Positions 1-8,310 of a stretch of 64,000 bases of DNA are shown in pieces. Every line of letters starts with the position of its first letter. Position 1 is the first letter of the stretch. Source of the DNA: Paenibacillus pasadenensis DSM 19293 (GTDB lineage: Bacteria > Bacillota > Bacilli > Paenibacillales > Paenibacillaceae); assembly GCF_000422485.1 (NCBI RefSeq), contig NZ_KE383849.1, positions 245,885 through 309,884 on the forward strand, in the 5' to 3' direction. The position numbers and the translations under genes were made by a program. The notes under the pieces are model-generated. The model searched no databases. It was not told where the DNA came from and worked only from the letters and a program-made list of their open reading frames with translations.

Positions 1-680
1 CCATGCTTCTGGAATTCAATCTCAACCTTGCCGGCTTTGAAGTCCGCTCCGTCCACGACGGCTTGGCCGTGTTCGATATGCTCAAGCCGTTCCGCCCCGA
101 TCTGATCGTGCTCGACCTGATGCTGCCCAAGATGGACGGCATCGAGGTATGCCGCGAGCTGCGCCGGCGCGGCAACGCCGTTCCGATCGTCATGCTGACG
201 GCGATGCAGGACGTCACCGACCGCATCGCCGGGCTCGACAACGGCGCGGACGATTACATGACCAAGCCGTTCAGTCCGCAGGAGCTGATCTCGCGGATTC
301 AGGCCGTCCTGCGGCGCGTGCAGGCGCAGCCCGGACAGATGGAAGAGATCCATTACGAGATTGGCCCGCTGCGCGTCGATCTCGGCCGCCGCGAGGTTCA
401 CTTGAACGGCGCCGCGATCGAGCTGACCCCGAAGGAATTCGAGCTGCTCGCCTTCCTTTGCCGGCACCGCGGCAAGGTGCTGAGCCGCCAGCAGCTGCTC
501 CAGGGCGTGTGGGACTACCACTTCCTCGGCGATACCCGCATCGTCGACGTGCATATCAGCCATCTGCGGGACAAGATCGAGCGCAGCGCCCGTTCCCCGG
601 AATTCATTATGACCGTGCGCAACGTCGGATACAAGCTCACCGGCCCCGGACCGAACGATCGGAGGAGCGCGCTGGCCTAG
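1..680 (+). CDS. OmpR/PhoB-family response regulator, 5' end cut by window edge
   Basis: DNA-binding response regulator. The visible part begins inside the receiver domain: the first acidic residues (the usual VDDE pocket) lie upstream of the window, so the methionine at position 3 is internal and not the start. Visible are the phospho-acceptor Asp in LIVLDLMLPKMDG, the Thr of VMLTA, the Lys of MTKPFSP, and a C-terminal winged-helix domain (about residues 130-215 of the visible part) with the typical ELTPKEFELL and RIVDVHISHLRDKIE stretches. It would be phosphorylated by a partner histidine kinase, which is not seen downstream: the next gene is on the other strand. The target genes cannot be told from the sequence. 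A 10-bp direct repeat (TAGAGCGTGC) follows the stop codon. Confidence 0.9.
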   Translation, partial: MLLEFNLNLAGFEVRSVHDGLAVFDMLKPFRPDLIVLDLMLPKMDGIEVCRELRRRGNAVPIVMLTAMQDVTDRIAGLDNGADDYMTKPFSPQELISRIQAVLRRVQAQPGQMEEIHYEIGPLRVDLGRREVHLNGAAIELTPKEFELLAFLCRHRGKVLSRQQLLQGVWDYHFLGDTRIVDVHISHLRDKIERSARSPEFIMTVRNVGYKLTGPGPNDRRSALA

Positions 681-739
681 AGCGTGCTAGAGCGTGCTCG
701 CCAACCTGCTCAAGGGCATCGCTCCCCGCCTTCTCGCCC

Positions 740-784
740 CAAAAAGCAGCGCCCTTGCCGGCATCTCCGGCAAGGGCGCTGCTG
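740..784 (-). terminator. Intrinsic terminator of serC
   Basis: A perfect 17-bp inverted repeat (745-761 with 767-783, 5-nt loop) is followed on the minus strand by a T-run (741-745). It starts just beyond the serC stop codon at 787-789. It lies convergent to the response regulator gene and may also stop plus-strand transcripts, though there the T-run is lacking. Confidence 0.85.
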
Positions 785-786
785 CT

Positions 787-1899
787 TCAGGCCAAGCGGC
801 GCGTTCCGCTTCGGCCGTTTTTACGCTGGAATTCGGCCATGAACTCGGCAAGCGCCCGGCAGCTCTCGAGCGGCACCGCGTTGTAGGTCGAAGCCCGCAG
901 GCCGCCGACGTCGCGATGGCCCTTGAGGCCGACGAAGCCGGCCCGCTCGGACTCCTGGATGAACTTCTTCTCCAGCTCCTCGCTCGTCAAGCGGAACGTG
1001 ACGTTCATGAGCGAGCGGCTGCCGGACTCCGCTACGCCGCGATAGAACCCGCCGCTGCCGTCGATGGCGCTGTAGATGAGGCCCGTCTTCTCGCGGTTGA
1101 GGCGGTCGATCTCGGCCAGCCCGCCCTTGCCGCGGATCCACTCCAGCACGAGGCCGACCATGTAGACCGCAAAGGAAGGCGGCGTATTGTACAGCGACTT
1201 GGACTTGGCATGCGTATCGTAGCGGAGCATCGTCGGCACGCCGGGACGGCTCGGCTCCAGCAGGTCGTCGCGGGCGATGACGAGCGTGACGCCGGACGGG
1301 CCGAGGTTCTTCTGCGCGCCGGCATAGATCATGCCGAACGAGGCGATGTCGAGCGGACGCGACATGATGTCGCTCGACATGTCCGCGATGAGAGGAACCG
1401 CTCCCGTGCTCGGGAAGGAAGCGAGCTGGGTGCCCTCGATCGTCTCGTTGGACGTCAGATGCAGGTAGGCCGCATTGTCCGGCAGCTCCACCGAGGCGAG
1501 GTCCGGCATGCGGGTGAAGCGCGCGCCCTCGGACGTGGCGACGACGCGCGTCTCTCCGATCAGCTTCGCTTCCTTGATCGCTTTTTTGGCCCAGCTGCCG
1601 CTGTTTACGTAGGCGGCCGTCTTGCCGTCCGCAAGCAGGTTCATCGGCACCATCGCGAACTGGGTGCTCGCTCCGCCCTGGAGCAGCATGACGCTGTAGC
1701 CGTCCGGCACGCCGAACAGCTCGCGCACGAGGCGTTCCGTGTTGTCGTTGACGCCCTCGAACGCCTTGCTGCGGTGGGACATCTCCATGATGGACATGCC
1801 CGCTCCGTTGTAGTCGACGAACTGCTCCTGTGCCTGCCGCAGCACTTCAAGCGGCAGCGCCGCCGGACCGGCATTGAAATTGTAGGCTCTCTTCGTCAC
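787..1899 (-). CDS. serC: Phosphoserine aminotransferase
   Basis: Converts 3-phosphohydroxypyruvate and glutamate to 3-phosphoserine and 2-oxoglutarate in serine synthesis; a PLP enzyme of the cytoplasm. The protein is 370 residues, as usual for SerC, opens with the typical AYNFNAGPAALP and carries the PLP-binding lysine in GAQKNLGPSG. The start codon is GTG; the upstream Shine-Dalgarno is weak. A candidate promoter lies about 60-85 bp upstream and a strong terminator follows the stop. It stands as a single-gene unit: serA and serB are not adjacent. Confidence 0.96.
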   Translation of the reverse strand: MTKRAYNFNAGPAALPLEVLRQAQEQFVDYNGAGMSIMEMSHRSKAFEGVNDNTERLVRELFGVPDGYSVMLLQGGASTQFAMVPMNLLADGKTAAYVNSGSWAKKAIKEAKLIGETRVVATSEGARFTRMPDLASVELPDNAAYLHLTSNETIEGTQLASFPSTGAVPLIADMSSDIMSRPLDIASFGMIYAGAQKNLGPSGVTLVIARDDLLEPSRPGVPTMLRYDTHAKSKSLYNTPPSFAVYMVGLVLEWIRGKGGLAEIDRLNREKTGLIYSAIDGSGGFYRGVAESGSRSLMNVTFRLTSEELEKKFIQESERAGFVGLKGHRDVGGLRASTYNAVPLESCRALAEFMAEFQRKNGRSGTRRLA

Positions 1900-1955
1900 G
1901 CTCTCGCACCCCTGTCTCTGTCGCTGGAACGAAACGCTCCAGTAAAGTTATGAGT

Positions 1956-1984
1956 ATCTTAACAAGTTTGAGTTCATCCTTCAA
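1956..1984 (-). promoter_or_regulatory. Candidate sigma-A promoter of serC
   Basis: On the minus strand TTGAAG (1979-1984) and TAAGAT (1956-1961) are separated by 17 bp, about 60 bp upstream of the serC GTG. The match is moderate; no operator was recognised. Confidence 0.4.
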
Positions 1985-2070
1985 GGGCAAATTCGCGAAT
2001 GCTGACCGGGAAAAGACCCGACATTATTCGGATTTAGGCTAGAACTATGCCTCGCCGCTCCTCGCATGAA

Positions 2071-2099
2071 AACAAGGCTCCCTGAACCAGGGAGCCTTG
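2071..2099 (-). terminator. Intrinsic terminator of glnA
   Basis: A perfect 11-bp stem (2073-2083 with 2089-2099, 5-nt loop) sits 20 bp beyond the glnA stop. The trailing T-run on the minus strand is short (TTTTC). Confidence 0.75.
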
Positions 2100-2119
2100 A
2101 AGGTATGAGTGCGTTCCGA

Positions 2120-3544
2120 CTAGCAGTCGAAGTAGAGGCCGTACTCGTGCGGATGGACACGGATCGCGACGGCTTTGGCTTCTTGACGCTTGAAGGCCAC
2201 ATAGTTGTCGATGAAGTCCTGGCTGAAGACGCCGCTTTCGGTGAGGAACGCGGAGTCGGCCTCGAGAGCGTCCAGAGCCTCGTCCAGCGTTCCAGGAACG
2301 CTGCGGATCTCTTTTTTCTCTTCGTCGGACAGCTCGTAGATGTTTTTGTCGTACGGACCGTAGCCGAGAGCCGTCGGGTCGATCTTGCGCTGGATGCCGT
2401 CCAGGCCGGCAAGCAGCATCGCGGCGAACGCGAGGTACGGGTTGGCCGTGGAGTCCGGCGTGCGGAACTCGATGCGGCAGCCTTTCGGCGTGACCGCTGC
2501 GACCGGAATGCGCACCGCGGCGGAACGGTTGCCTTTGGAGAACACGAGGTTGACCGGAGCTTCGTAGCCTGGAACCAGGCGCTTGAAGGAGTTCGTGCTC
2601 GGGTTCGTCAGGGCGATCAGCGCCGGAGCGTGGTGCAGGATGCCGCCGATGTAGTGCAGCGCCATCTGGCTCAGGTTGGCATAAGCGCCTTTTTCGTAGA
2701 ACAGCGGGCTGTCGCCGTTGAAGATCGACTGGTGGACGTGCATGCCGCTGCCGTTGTCGCCGAAGAGCGGCTTCGGCATGAACGTCGCGACCTTGCCGTA
2801 CTGGCGAGCCGTGTTGTGCACGAGGTATTTGTACAGCAGCAGGTTGTCAGCCGTTTTGGTCAGCGTGTCGAAGCGGAAGTTGATTTCCGCTTGGCCGGCC
2901 GTCGCCACTTCGTGGTGATGGCGCTCGACGCGCAGGCCCGCTTCTTGCATCAGGCGGACCATCTCGCTGCGGATGTCCTGCTGGGAGTCGACCGGCGCCA
3001 CCGGCACGTAGCCGCCTTTTACGCCGACCTTGAAGCCGAGGTTTCCGCCCTCTTCCTTGCGGTTCGTGTTCCAAGCCGCTTCCTCGGAGTCGACCGAGTA
3101 GAAGGAGGTGTTCATGGAGCTCTCGTAGCGCACGTCGTCAAAGATGAAGAATTCGGACTCTGGGGCAAAGAATGCCGCCGTGCCAACGCCGGAGGATTGG
3201 AGGTATTCTTCCGCTTTTTGGGCGATGCTGCGCGGATCGCGATCGTAGCGCTCGCCGTCAGGCGTGTGGATGTTGCACATCACGTTGAGCGTCGGATGGT
3301 CCGTGAAAGGATCGATGAAGACGGCTTCCGTATCCGGCATCATGACCATGTCGGACTCTTCGATGCCGCGGAAGCCCGGAATCGAGGAACCGTCGAACGC
3401 TACGCCGTTGACGAACGTGTCACCATCCACTTCCGTCGCAGGAAGGGTGATGTGGTGAGCGCGGCCGGCAAGATCCACAAAACGGAAATCGACAAACTGG
3501 ATGCTGTTTTCTTTGATTTTGTCCAAAACACCTTGAACTGACAT
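2120..3544 (-). CDS. glnA: Type I glutamine synthetase, GSI-beta-like
   Basis: Makes glutamine from glutamate, ammonia and ATP; cytoplasmic dodecamer. At 474 residues it is longer than the about 444-residue GSI-alpha enzymes usual in Bacilli and follows the enterobacterial GSI-beta pattern throughout. It has AFDGSSIPGF near the N-terminus, the FAPESEFF metal-site motif, the extra segment before VKGGYVPVAPVDS, the ATP-site KPLFGDNGSGMH, the NRSAAVRIP stretch, and an adenylylation-loop-like DKNIYELSDEE with a tyrosine at about residue 403. Start chosen from AAATTTCC-free context with GGAGG (GGAGGAAATTTCAG) just upstream of ATG. A strong promoter and a perfect GlnR/TnrA box lie upstream. Presence of a GSI-beta enzyme under a GlnR-type box is unusual and is noted in the findings. 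Confidence 0.95.
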   Translation of the reverse strand: MSVQGVLDKIKENSIQFVDFRFVDLAGRAHHITLPATEVDGDTFVNGVAFDGSSIPGFRGIEESDMVMMPDTEAVFIDPFTDHPTLNVMCNIHTPDGERYDRDPRSIAQKAEEYLQSSGVGTAAFFAPESEFFIFDDVRYESSMNTSFYSVDSEEAAWNTNRKEEGGNLGFKVGVKGGYVPVAPVDSQQDIRSEMVRLMQEAGLRVERHHHEVATAGQAEINFRFDTLTKTADNLLLYKYLVHNTARQYGKVATFMPKPLFGDNGSGMHVHQSIFNGDSPLFYEKGAYANLSQMALHYIGGILHHAPALIALTNPSTNSFKRLVPGYEAPVNLVFSKGNRSAAVRIPVAAVTPKGCRIEFRTPDSTANPYLAFAAMLLAGLDGIQRKIDPTALGYGPYDKNIYELSDEEKKEIRSVPGTLDEALDALEADSAFLTESGVFSQDFIDNYVAFKRQEAKAVAIRVHPHEYGLYFDC

Positions 3545-3622
3545 CTGAAATTTCCTCCATTTCCGAACGTTAGCATTGATTGGAGCCCAAATTGTTCAAC
3601 TTTGACCCTAAACCTTGAAGTA

Positions 3623-3651
3623 ATTATAAAACTCTCGATTAACACCGTCAA
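3623..3651 (-). promoter_or_regulatory. Sigma-A promoter of glnA
   Basis: Minus-strand TTGACG (3646-3651) and TATAAT (3623-3628) with a 17-bp spacer, near consensus, about 80 bp upstream of the glnA start codon. Confidence 0.85.
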
Positions 3652-3679
3652 TAGCTATGTAAGGTATTTTTGGCACAAG

Positions 3680-3696
3680 TGTAAGCATTACTCACA
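3680..3696. promoter_or_regulatory. GlnR/TnrA box upstream of glnA
   Basis: The 17-bp sequence TGTAAGCATTACTCACA fits the palindromic consensus TGTNA-N7-TNACA bound by the nitrogen regulators GlnR and TnrA of Bacilli. Its centre is about 37 bp upstream of the -35 hexamer, so it may act as the upstream one of a pair; a clear second box overlapping the promoter was not found. Confidence 0.8.
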
Positions 3697-3737
3697 ACAT
3701 TTATACAATATTCACATTGCGAACCGCCTTTCCGCAC

Positions 3738-3781
3738 GAACATCCGTAAATCCCTGAGAATCCAAGGTTTTACGGATGTTC
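3738..3781. repeat. 13-bp inverted repeat between DAHP synthase and glnA
   Basis: Arms GAACATCCGTAAA (3738-3750) and its exact complement (3769-3781) enclose 18 nt. No T-run follows on either side, so it is not a classical terminator. It may be a 3' hairpin of the DAHP synthase mRNA or an operator. Confidence 0.5.
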
Positions 3782-3876
3782 ACGAACAATAGGAGCGAAT
3801 GCGGAGCCTGTCGTTATTCGTCTCTCTACATATTTATGCGAAAACGCTTTCTTTCTCTCTCCTCGAAAAGCTCCGT

Positions 3877-4938
3877 TCAGCGCTGCCAGACGGCGAACGC
3901 CTCGGGCTGCTCCTTTTTCGTGTCAAATTTCTTGCCGACGATCGGGGCGAGGCGCTCGAGATCCTTGAGCAGGCCGGCGAACTGGTCGGGGAAGAGCGAC
4001 TGGACGCCGTCTCCGGTCATCGAGTTGTCCGGATCGGTATGCATCTCGATGATGAGCCCGTTCGCGCCGGCGGCGACCGACGCCTTGGCCATCGGCTCGA
4101 CGAGCTCGCGCCGCCCCGTGCCGTGGCTCGGATCGGAGATGACGGGCAGATGGCTCAGCCCTTGCAGCACCGGAATCGCCGACAGGTCGAGCGTATTGCG
4201 TGTGTACGTCTCGAACGTGCGGATGCCGCGCTCGCACAGCATGACGTTGGGATTGCCTCCGGCGAGGATGTACTCGGCCGCGTTGAGGAATTCGTCGTAG
4301 GTGCTGCTGAAGCCGCGCTTGAGCAGCACCGGCGTCTGGATCGTGCCGAGCTTGCGCAGCAGGTCGAAGTTCTGCATGTTGCGCGTGCCGACCTGCAGGA
4401 TGTCGGCATGCTCCGCGCAGATGTCCACGTACTCCGGCGTCATCACCTCGGTGATCGTGAGCAGGCCGTGCTTCTCGCCCGCCTCGCGCATCATCTGCAG
4501 TCCTTCGACGCCGACGCCCTGGAAGCTGTACGGCCCCGTACGCGGCTTGAACGCGCCTCCGCGCAGCACCTGGCCTCCGGCCGCCTTGACGAGGCGGGCG
4601 ATCTCGTCGATCTGGGCCGCCGACTCCACGGCGCACGGACCGCCCATGATGACCAGATTGTCCCCGCCGATGCGGACGCCCTTGATGTCGATGACCGTAT
4701 CCTCCGGATGGAAGTCGCGGCTCGCAAGCTTGTAGGACTTGGAGATCTTGATGACGTTCTCGACGCCCTTGAGCTGGCGCAGATGCTCGGCGAGCGTCGG
4801 CGCGGCCTGGCCGATGATGCCGATGACGGTGCGGTCCGTTCCTCTCGACACATGGGCCGTGACGCCGGCCTGCTCGATCTGGGCGACAATCTCGGCGATG
4901 CGCTCGTCGGTGACGGATGGCTGAGTGATGACGATCAT
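3877..4938 (-). CDS. aroF: 3-deoxy-7-phosphoheptulonate (DAHP) synthase, type I-beta
   Basis: First step of the shikimate pathway: condenses phosphoenolpyruvate and erythrose 4-phosphate. The protein (353 residues) has an N-terminal ferredoxin-like regulatory domain of about 70 residues (MIVITQPS onward) followed by the catalytic barrel, with IMGGPCAVES, GGAFKPRTGPYSFQG, VGTRNMQNF, LLKRGF and PVISDPSHGTGRRE. This is the layout of the Thermotoga-type enzymes, in which the N-terminal domain mediates feedback inhibition by aromatic amino acids. No chorismate mutase domain is attached. An in-frame ATG at 4983 would add 15 residues, but AAGGAGAG lies 8-10 nt upstream of the ATG at 4938, so that start was chosen. 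It reads towards glnA, 332 bp away. Confidence 0.93.
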   Translation of the reverse strand: MIVITQPSVTDERIAEIVAQIEQAGVTAHVSRGTDRTVIGIIGQAAPTLAEHLRQLKGVENVIKISKSYKLASRDFHPEDTVIDIKGVRIGGDNLVIMGGPCAVESAAQIDEIARLVKAAGGQVLRGGAFKPRTGPYSFQGVGVEGLQMMREAGEKHGLLTITEVMTPEYVDICAEHADILQVGTRNMQNFDLLRKLGTIQTPVLLKRGFSSTYDEFLNAAEYILAGGNPNVMLCERGIRTFETYTRNTLDLSAIPVLQGLSHLPVISDPSHGTGRRELVEPMAKASVAAGANGLIIEMHTDPDNSMTGDGVQSLFPDQFAGLLKDLERLAPIVGKKFDTKKEQPEAFAVWQR

Positions 4939-5109
4939 GGATGGTTCTCTCCTTCGGGGTTCGGATAAGGTGGCGCTATGCATTCGGACAAGACTTTCGC
5001 ACTTGTTCGCTTTTAAGCTTTTATGCTTTTATTTGCTAAAGTAAATATACGCGATTCCGCTCCCTCTGTCAAGACGCCCTTCCAGAGCAGGCGGCCCGCT
5101 CCTCGCACG

Positions 5110-5145
5110 AAAAGCGGCCGCTCCCCGAAGCCAGGGAGCGGCCGC
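5110..5145 (-). terminator. Intrinsic terminator of the GT39-like gene
   Basis: A perfect 12-bp stem (5114-5125 with 5134-5145), followed on the minus strand by TTTT, directly after the stop codon of the glycosyltransferase gene. Upstream of the DAHP synthase gene. Confidence 0.75.
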
Positions 5146-5151
5146 CTGCCG

Positions 5152-7509
5152 CTAATCGAGCGTCACTTCATACAGCGTCGCCGCTCCGCTCGCGGAGGAG
5201 CCGTAGGCGGACGGATCGACCGCCTTGCCGTGCTCGGCGATCCAGGCATTCAGATCGCTGCCGCTGCCGCCGTTGCTGCCGCCGCGTCCGCCGCCCCCGA
5301 AGCCTCCGCCTCCGACGAGGAAATACTTCACCTTGCCCGAACGGACGAGCGCTTCAAGCTTCTGTTCGTCGTAGACCGGATCGGAGTTTTGAAAGCCGTG
5401 CAGGATGACGACCTTCTCGCCTTCGCCGACAATGTAAGGGGCCGCCGTACCGTAGTCGGATACGGCAAGCAGGTAGTCCGTCGTCTGGTTGTCCCGCAAG
5501 TACGCGAGCAAGCCCGGATCGACCGAAACCGCCTCGCCGCGACCTCCTCCGAAGAACGAGCCGGGCATCATGCCGACCATGCCGCCCTGCGCCTGCGGAT
5601 TCGCCCCGCCGCTTTGCCCTCCGCCTGGGGCTCCCCCGCTCCAGCCGCCGCCTGCGCCGTCATCCGCGCCATTGCCTTGGGCGCCGCCCGGTCCCCCCGC
5701 GGCCGGCATTTCGCCGGGGAAACCGCCGGGGAAACCGCCGGCCATGCCGGCCGCAGCTCGGCCCGACATCGCCCCGCCGAAGCCGCCCATGCCGGAGTCC
5801 GGTCCGGCGGCCGGAATCATCGAGTTCTGCCCGTACACGATCGGCGTCGCCGACCAGTAGGCCGGGCCGATCAGCAGCACGGCCAGCCCGGCTGCCGCGA
5901 TCCAGCGGACGGAGCGGCGGTCTCTTCCCGCTGTCGCGGTCGCGCCGAGCAAAAGCGCGCCGAGCAGGCCGAGACCGGCGACGGCGATCGACCAGCCGAG
6001 CCCGATCGTGGATTCGTAGGCTTGCAGGATGTACCACTGGAACAGCGCGGTCGCGGCGATCGAGGCCGGCAGCAGCCAGGACTGCCAGCCCGCCCCCTCG
6101 CGGTAGCGGACCCATAGGGTCCACGCTCCGGCGCCTGCCAGCGCGGCGATCGGCGGCGCCAGCATGATGAGATAATACGAGTGGAAAAAGCCTGCGACGC
6201 TGAAAAATGCCGCTGCCGGCAGCAGCCACGCCAGCCAGAACAGCGTCTCCTTCTGCGCCGCCGTCAGGCTGTGGAGACGCAGCGGAAAGAGCAGGACGAG
6301 CGCCGACAGCAGCGCCAGCGGCAGCAGCCAGCTGGCCTGGCCGGACAGCGACTGCTGGAACAGGCGCAGCGGCCCCGCCTCGCCCGTGTTGAACATGCCG
6401 CCTCCGCCGCCCATCCGGCCTCCGCCATCGCCGAACGTCCTGCCTTCGGCAGAACCGAAGCCTCCGGCAGCGAATCTTCCTGCGCCTCCGCCCTCCGGCC
6501 GCTCTGCTCCGGAGTCTGTGCCTGCGCCGCCAGCCGCGCCCGGCCTGCCGGCCGCATTCCCGCCAGCCCCACCGCCATCCGCCGCGCCTTGGCCGAAGAC
6601 GCTTGACCCGCCCTGCCCGGTTGCGTCCTGCATCGTGCCGTCCGGCGAGATCGCGCCGGGGAAGCCTCCCTGTCCCGCCTGGCCGCCCGCGCCGCCGCGG
6701 TCGCCGGTCAGGCGGGAGATGCCGTTGTAGCCGAACGCCAGCTCCAGCACGGAGTTCGTCTCGCTGCTGCCGACGTACGGCCGCTTGTCCGCCGGCACCG
6801 CGTCGACGACGACCGCCCACGAGACCGAGATCAGCAGCATCAGAGCCGTGCAGCCGGCCAGCAGGCCGTACTTCGCCTTTGCCTTCATCCGCACGCCCAG
6901 CACATAGAGCAGGTAAAACGCCGGCAGCACCATGTACGCCTGCAGCATCTTCATGTTGAAGCCCGCCCCGATCAGCGCGAAGGCGGCCAGCAGGTTGCCC
7001 GCGCGTCCTTCGCGGACGCCGCGCAGCAGGAACCAGGCCGCGAGCGCGAGCGTGAACACGAGCATCCCGTCGATGTTGTTCGTGCGCGACACCGCGACCG
7101 CGACCGGCGTCAGCGCCATCGCCCAGGCGGCCGCACGCGCCGCCACTGCGCCGAACGTCGGCTTCACGCACGCGTACAGCAACGGTACGGTCGCGACGCT
7201 CGCCAGCGCCTGCGGCAGGATGACCGACCAGCCTTGCAGGCCGAATACCCAGGCGAACGCCGACTGGATCCAGAAGGTCAGCGGCGGCTTGTCGACCGTC
7301 ACCGACCCGGCCGAGTCCAGCGAGCCGTAGAAGAAGTTGTGCCAGCTCTGCAGCATGCTTCCGACCGCCGTCGTGTAGTACGTGTTGGCGTAGACCTCCT
7401 GCCAGATGCCGTATCCGTTCAGGAAGACCGCGGCGGCGACCGCCGCCAGCAGCCAGCCGTCCACGGCGATGCCGCGGCGCAGCCGCGCCGCCTTCTCTTG
7501 TCCGTTCAT
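5152..7509 (-). CDS. Membrane glycosyltransferase, GT39/ArnT-like (YkcB type), with Gly-rich loops
   Basis: A 785-residue polytopic protein of the dolichyl-phosphate-mannose protein mannosyltransferase/ArnT superfamily, which moves a sugar from a polyprenyl phosphate donor to an acceptor outside the cell. Seen: a first membrane helix at about 17-33, the family's acidic first loop (NTYYTTAVGSMLQSWHNFF, then GSVTVDKPPLTFW), SRTNNIDGML, and about ten further membrane segments. Three very Gly/Ala-rich insertions occur at about residues 271-372, 568-657 and 735-755. They lie in predicted extracytoplasmic parts and are much longer than in most relatives. Start chosen at 7509 (GAGGAGAG upstream) instead of the ATG at 7551. 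Donor and acceptor are unknown. Confidence 0.8.
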   Translation of the reverse strand: MNGQEKAARLRRGIAVDGWLLAAVAAAVFLNGYGIWQEVYANTYYTTAVGSMLQSWHNFFYGSLDSAGSVTVDKPPLTFWIQSAFAWVFGLQGWSVILPQALASVATVPLLYACVKPTFGAVAARAAAWAMALTPVAVAVSRTNNIDGMLVFTLALAAWFLLRGVREGRAGNLLAAFALIGAGFNMKMLQAYMVLPAFYLLYVLGVRMKAKAKYGLLAGCTALMLLISVSWAVVVDAVPADKRPYVGSSETNSVLELAFGYNGISRLTGDRGGAGGQAGQGGFPGAISPDGTMQDATGQGGSSVFGQGAADGGGAGGNAAGRPGAAGGAGTDSGAERPEGGGAGRFAAGGFGSAEGRTFGDGGGRMGGGGGMFNTGEAGPLRLFQQSLSGQASWLLPLALLSALVLLFPLRLHSLTAAQKETLFWLAWLLPAAAFFSVAGFFHSYYLIMLAPPIAALAGAGAWTLWVRYREGAGWQSWLLPASIAATALFQWYILQAYESTIGLGWSIAVAGLGLLGALLLGATATAGRDRRSVRWIAAAGLAVLLIGPAYWSATPIVYGQNSMIPAAGPDSGMGGFGGAMSGRAAAGMAGGFPGGFPGEMPAAGGPGGAQGNGADDGAGGGWSGGAPGGGQSGGANPQAQGGMVGMMPGSFFGGGRGEAVSVDPGLLAYLRDNQTTDYLLAVSDYGTAAPYIVGEGEKVVILHGFQNSDPVYDEQKLEALVRSGKVKYFLVGGGGFGGGGRGGSNGGSGSDLNAWIAEHGKAVDPSAYGSSASGAATLYEVTLD

Positions 7510-7635
7510 CGTTTCCCACTCTCCTCGTCCAATCCGGGCTGATTCCACCATCTTACGGGATCAAGATGAACGAAAAATGAACGAGGCCGCGCTCAAAACG
7601 AACCACTGGGGCGGACGACCAGGATTCGGGATCTG

Positions 7636-7732
7636 AATGGGCCGCTTTGCGCGGAGCTGGCCATTCGAAACCTGCACCCGCTTCGCTGCGAGCTAGCGCA
7701 TTCGAAACCTGCACCCGCTTCGCGGAGCGGAG
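7636..7732 (+). repeat. Island A, module 1: hairpin repeats around CCGCTTCGCGGAGCGG
   Basis: About three imperfect copies of a 30-35 bp unit, GAAACCTGCACCCGCTTCG plus GCGGAGCGG-like end. The unit folds into a short GC hairpin (CCCGCT with AGCGGG). The same unit is found at 24620-24798 and 63105-63293, each time directly before module 2. Confidence 0.75.
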
Positions 7733-7890
7733 ACTCGTTCCGATCTCCCTGGAGCCCAGATTCCTTTGATTCCCTGTTCCGAAACGGAAGGAATCCGGCC
7801 TCCAAGGGAACCGCTGACGCTTCTCCACGAGCCCCCGTCCGCTTCGCTCTTTGGTTTCGACGATAGGCTCGGTGCCCTCGCTCATCAGCA
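7733..7890 (+). repeat. Island A, module 2: about 155-bp dispersed repeat
   Basis: Begins ACTCGTTCCGATCTCCCTGG and ends near GGTGCCCTCGCTCATC. Nearly the same sequence is at 24799-24952 and 63294-63440, with a degraded part at 45735-45830. It contains no plausible ORF with a ribosome binding site. The space 7510-7635 before it holds only a short direct repeat (GATGAACGA, AATGAACGA), and 7891-8054 is unique, AT-richer filler. Confidence 0.75.
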
Positions 7891-8054
7891 CTAACTCTTG
7901 TGACCTCACCGATACGATCGTTTAGAGAATAATGCCGAATCTGCCTCCAACCGCGGAGTGGAAACTCATTATGCTCTCCATGCACCCCAGATTTCTTTGA
8001 GCGCATTTCTCCGAAACCCTAGAAAAAATCCTATATCGAGCTGAATGCCGAAAA

Positions 8055-8185
8055 CTTAGGGTTACAGCGGCTTACAAGCTCGCCTTTCAAGCTCCAACCC
8101 GATTAAATCGGGTTACAGCGGCCCTCAAGCCCGTCCTTCAAGCTCCAACCCGATTAAATCGGGTTACAGCGACCCGCAAGCCCCT
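8055..8185 (+). repeat. Island A, module 3: 51-bp tandem repeat with AACCCGATT/AATCGGGTT palindrome
   Basis: Three copies of GTTACAGCG start at 8061, 8112 and 8163, a strict 51-bp period. Two copies carry the palindrome AACCCGATTAAATCGGGTT (9-bp arms, 1-nt centre). Related arrays are in islands B and C. Confidence 0.8.
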
Positions 8186-8310
8186 CTGTAGCGGAAGGAA
8201 TCCAGCTTCAGAGGAATCGCTGTCGCTACACGAGCCCCGTTTACTTCGCTCCACTTAGTTCCAACTCATGCTTGGCGAAAGGTACTTGGTGCGCATCGCC
8301 CTCCTCCTGT

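Noticed and set aside
694..1953. Long open frames antisense to serC, glnA, thrS, uraA, sdhA and other genes
   Set aside because: Third-position GC bias keeps the opposite strand open. The products are Arg/Ala/Asp/Val-rich with no domain, and the sense strand has recognisable proteins.
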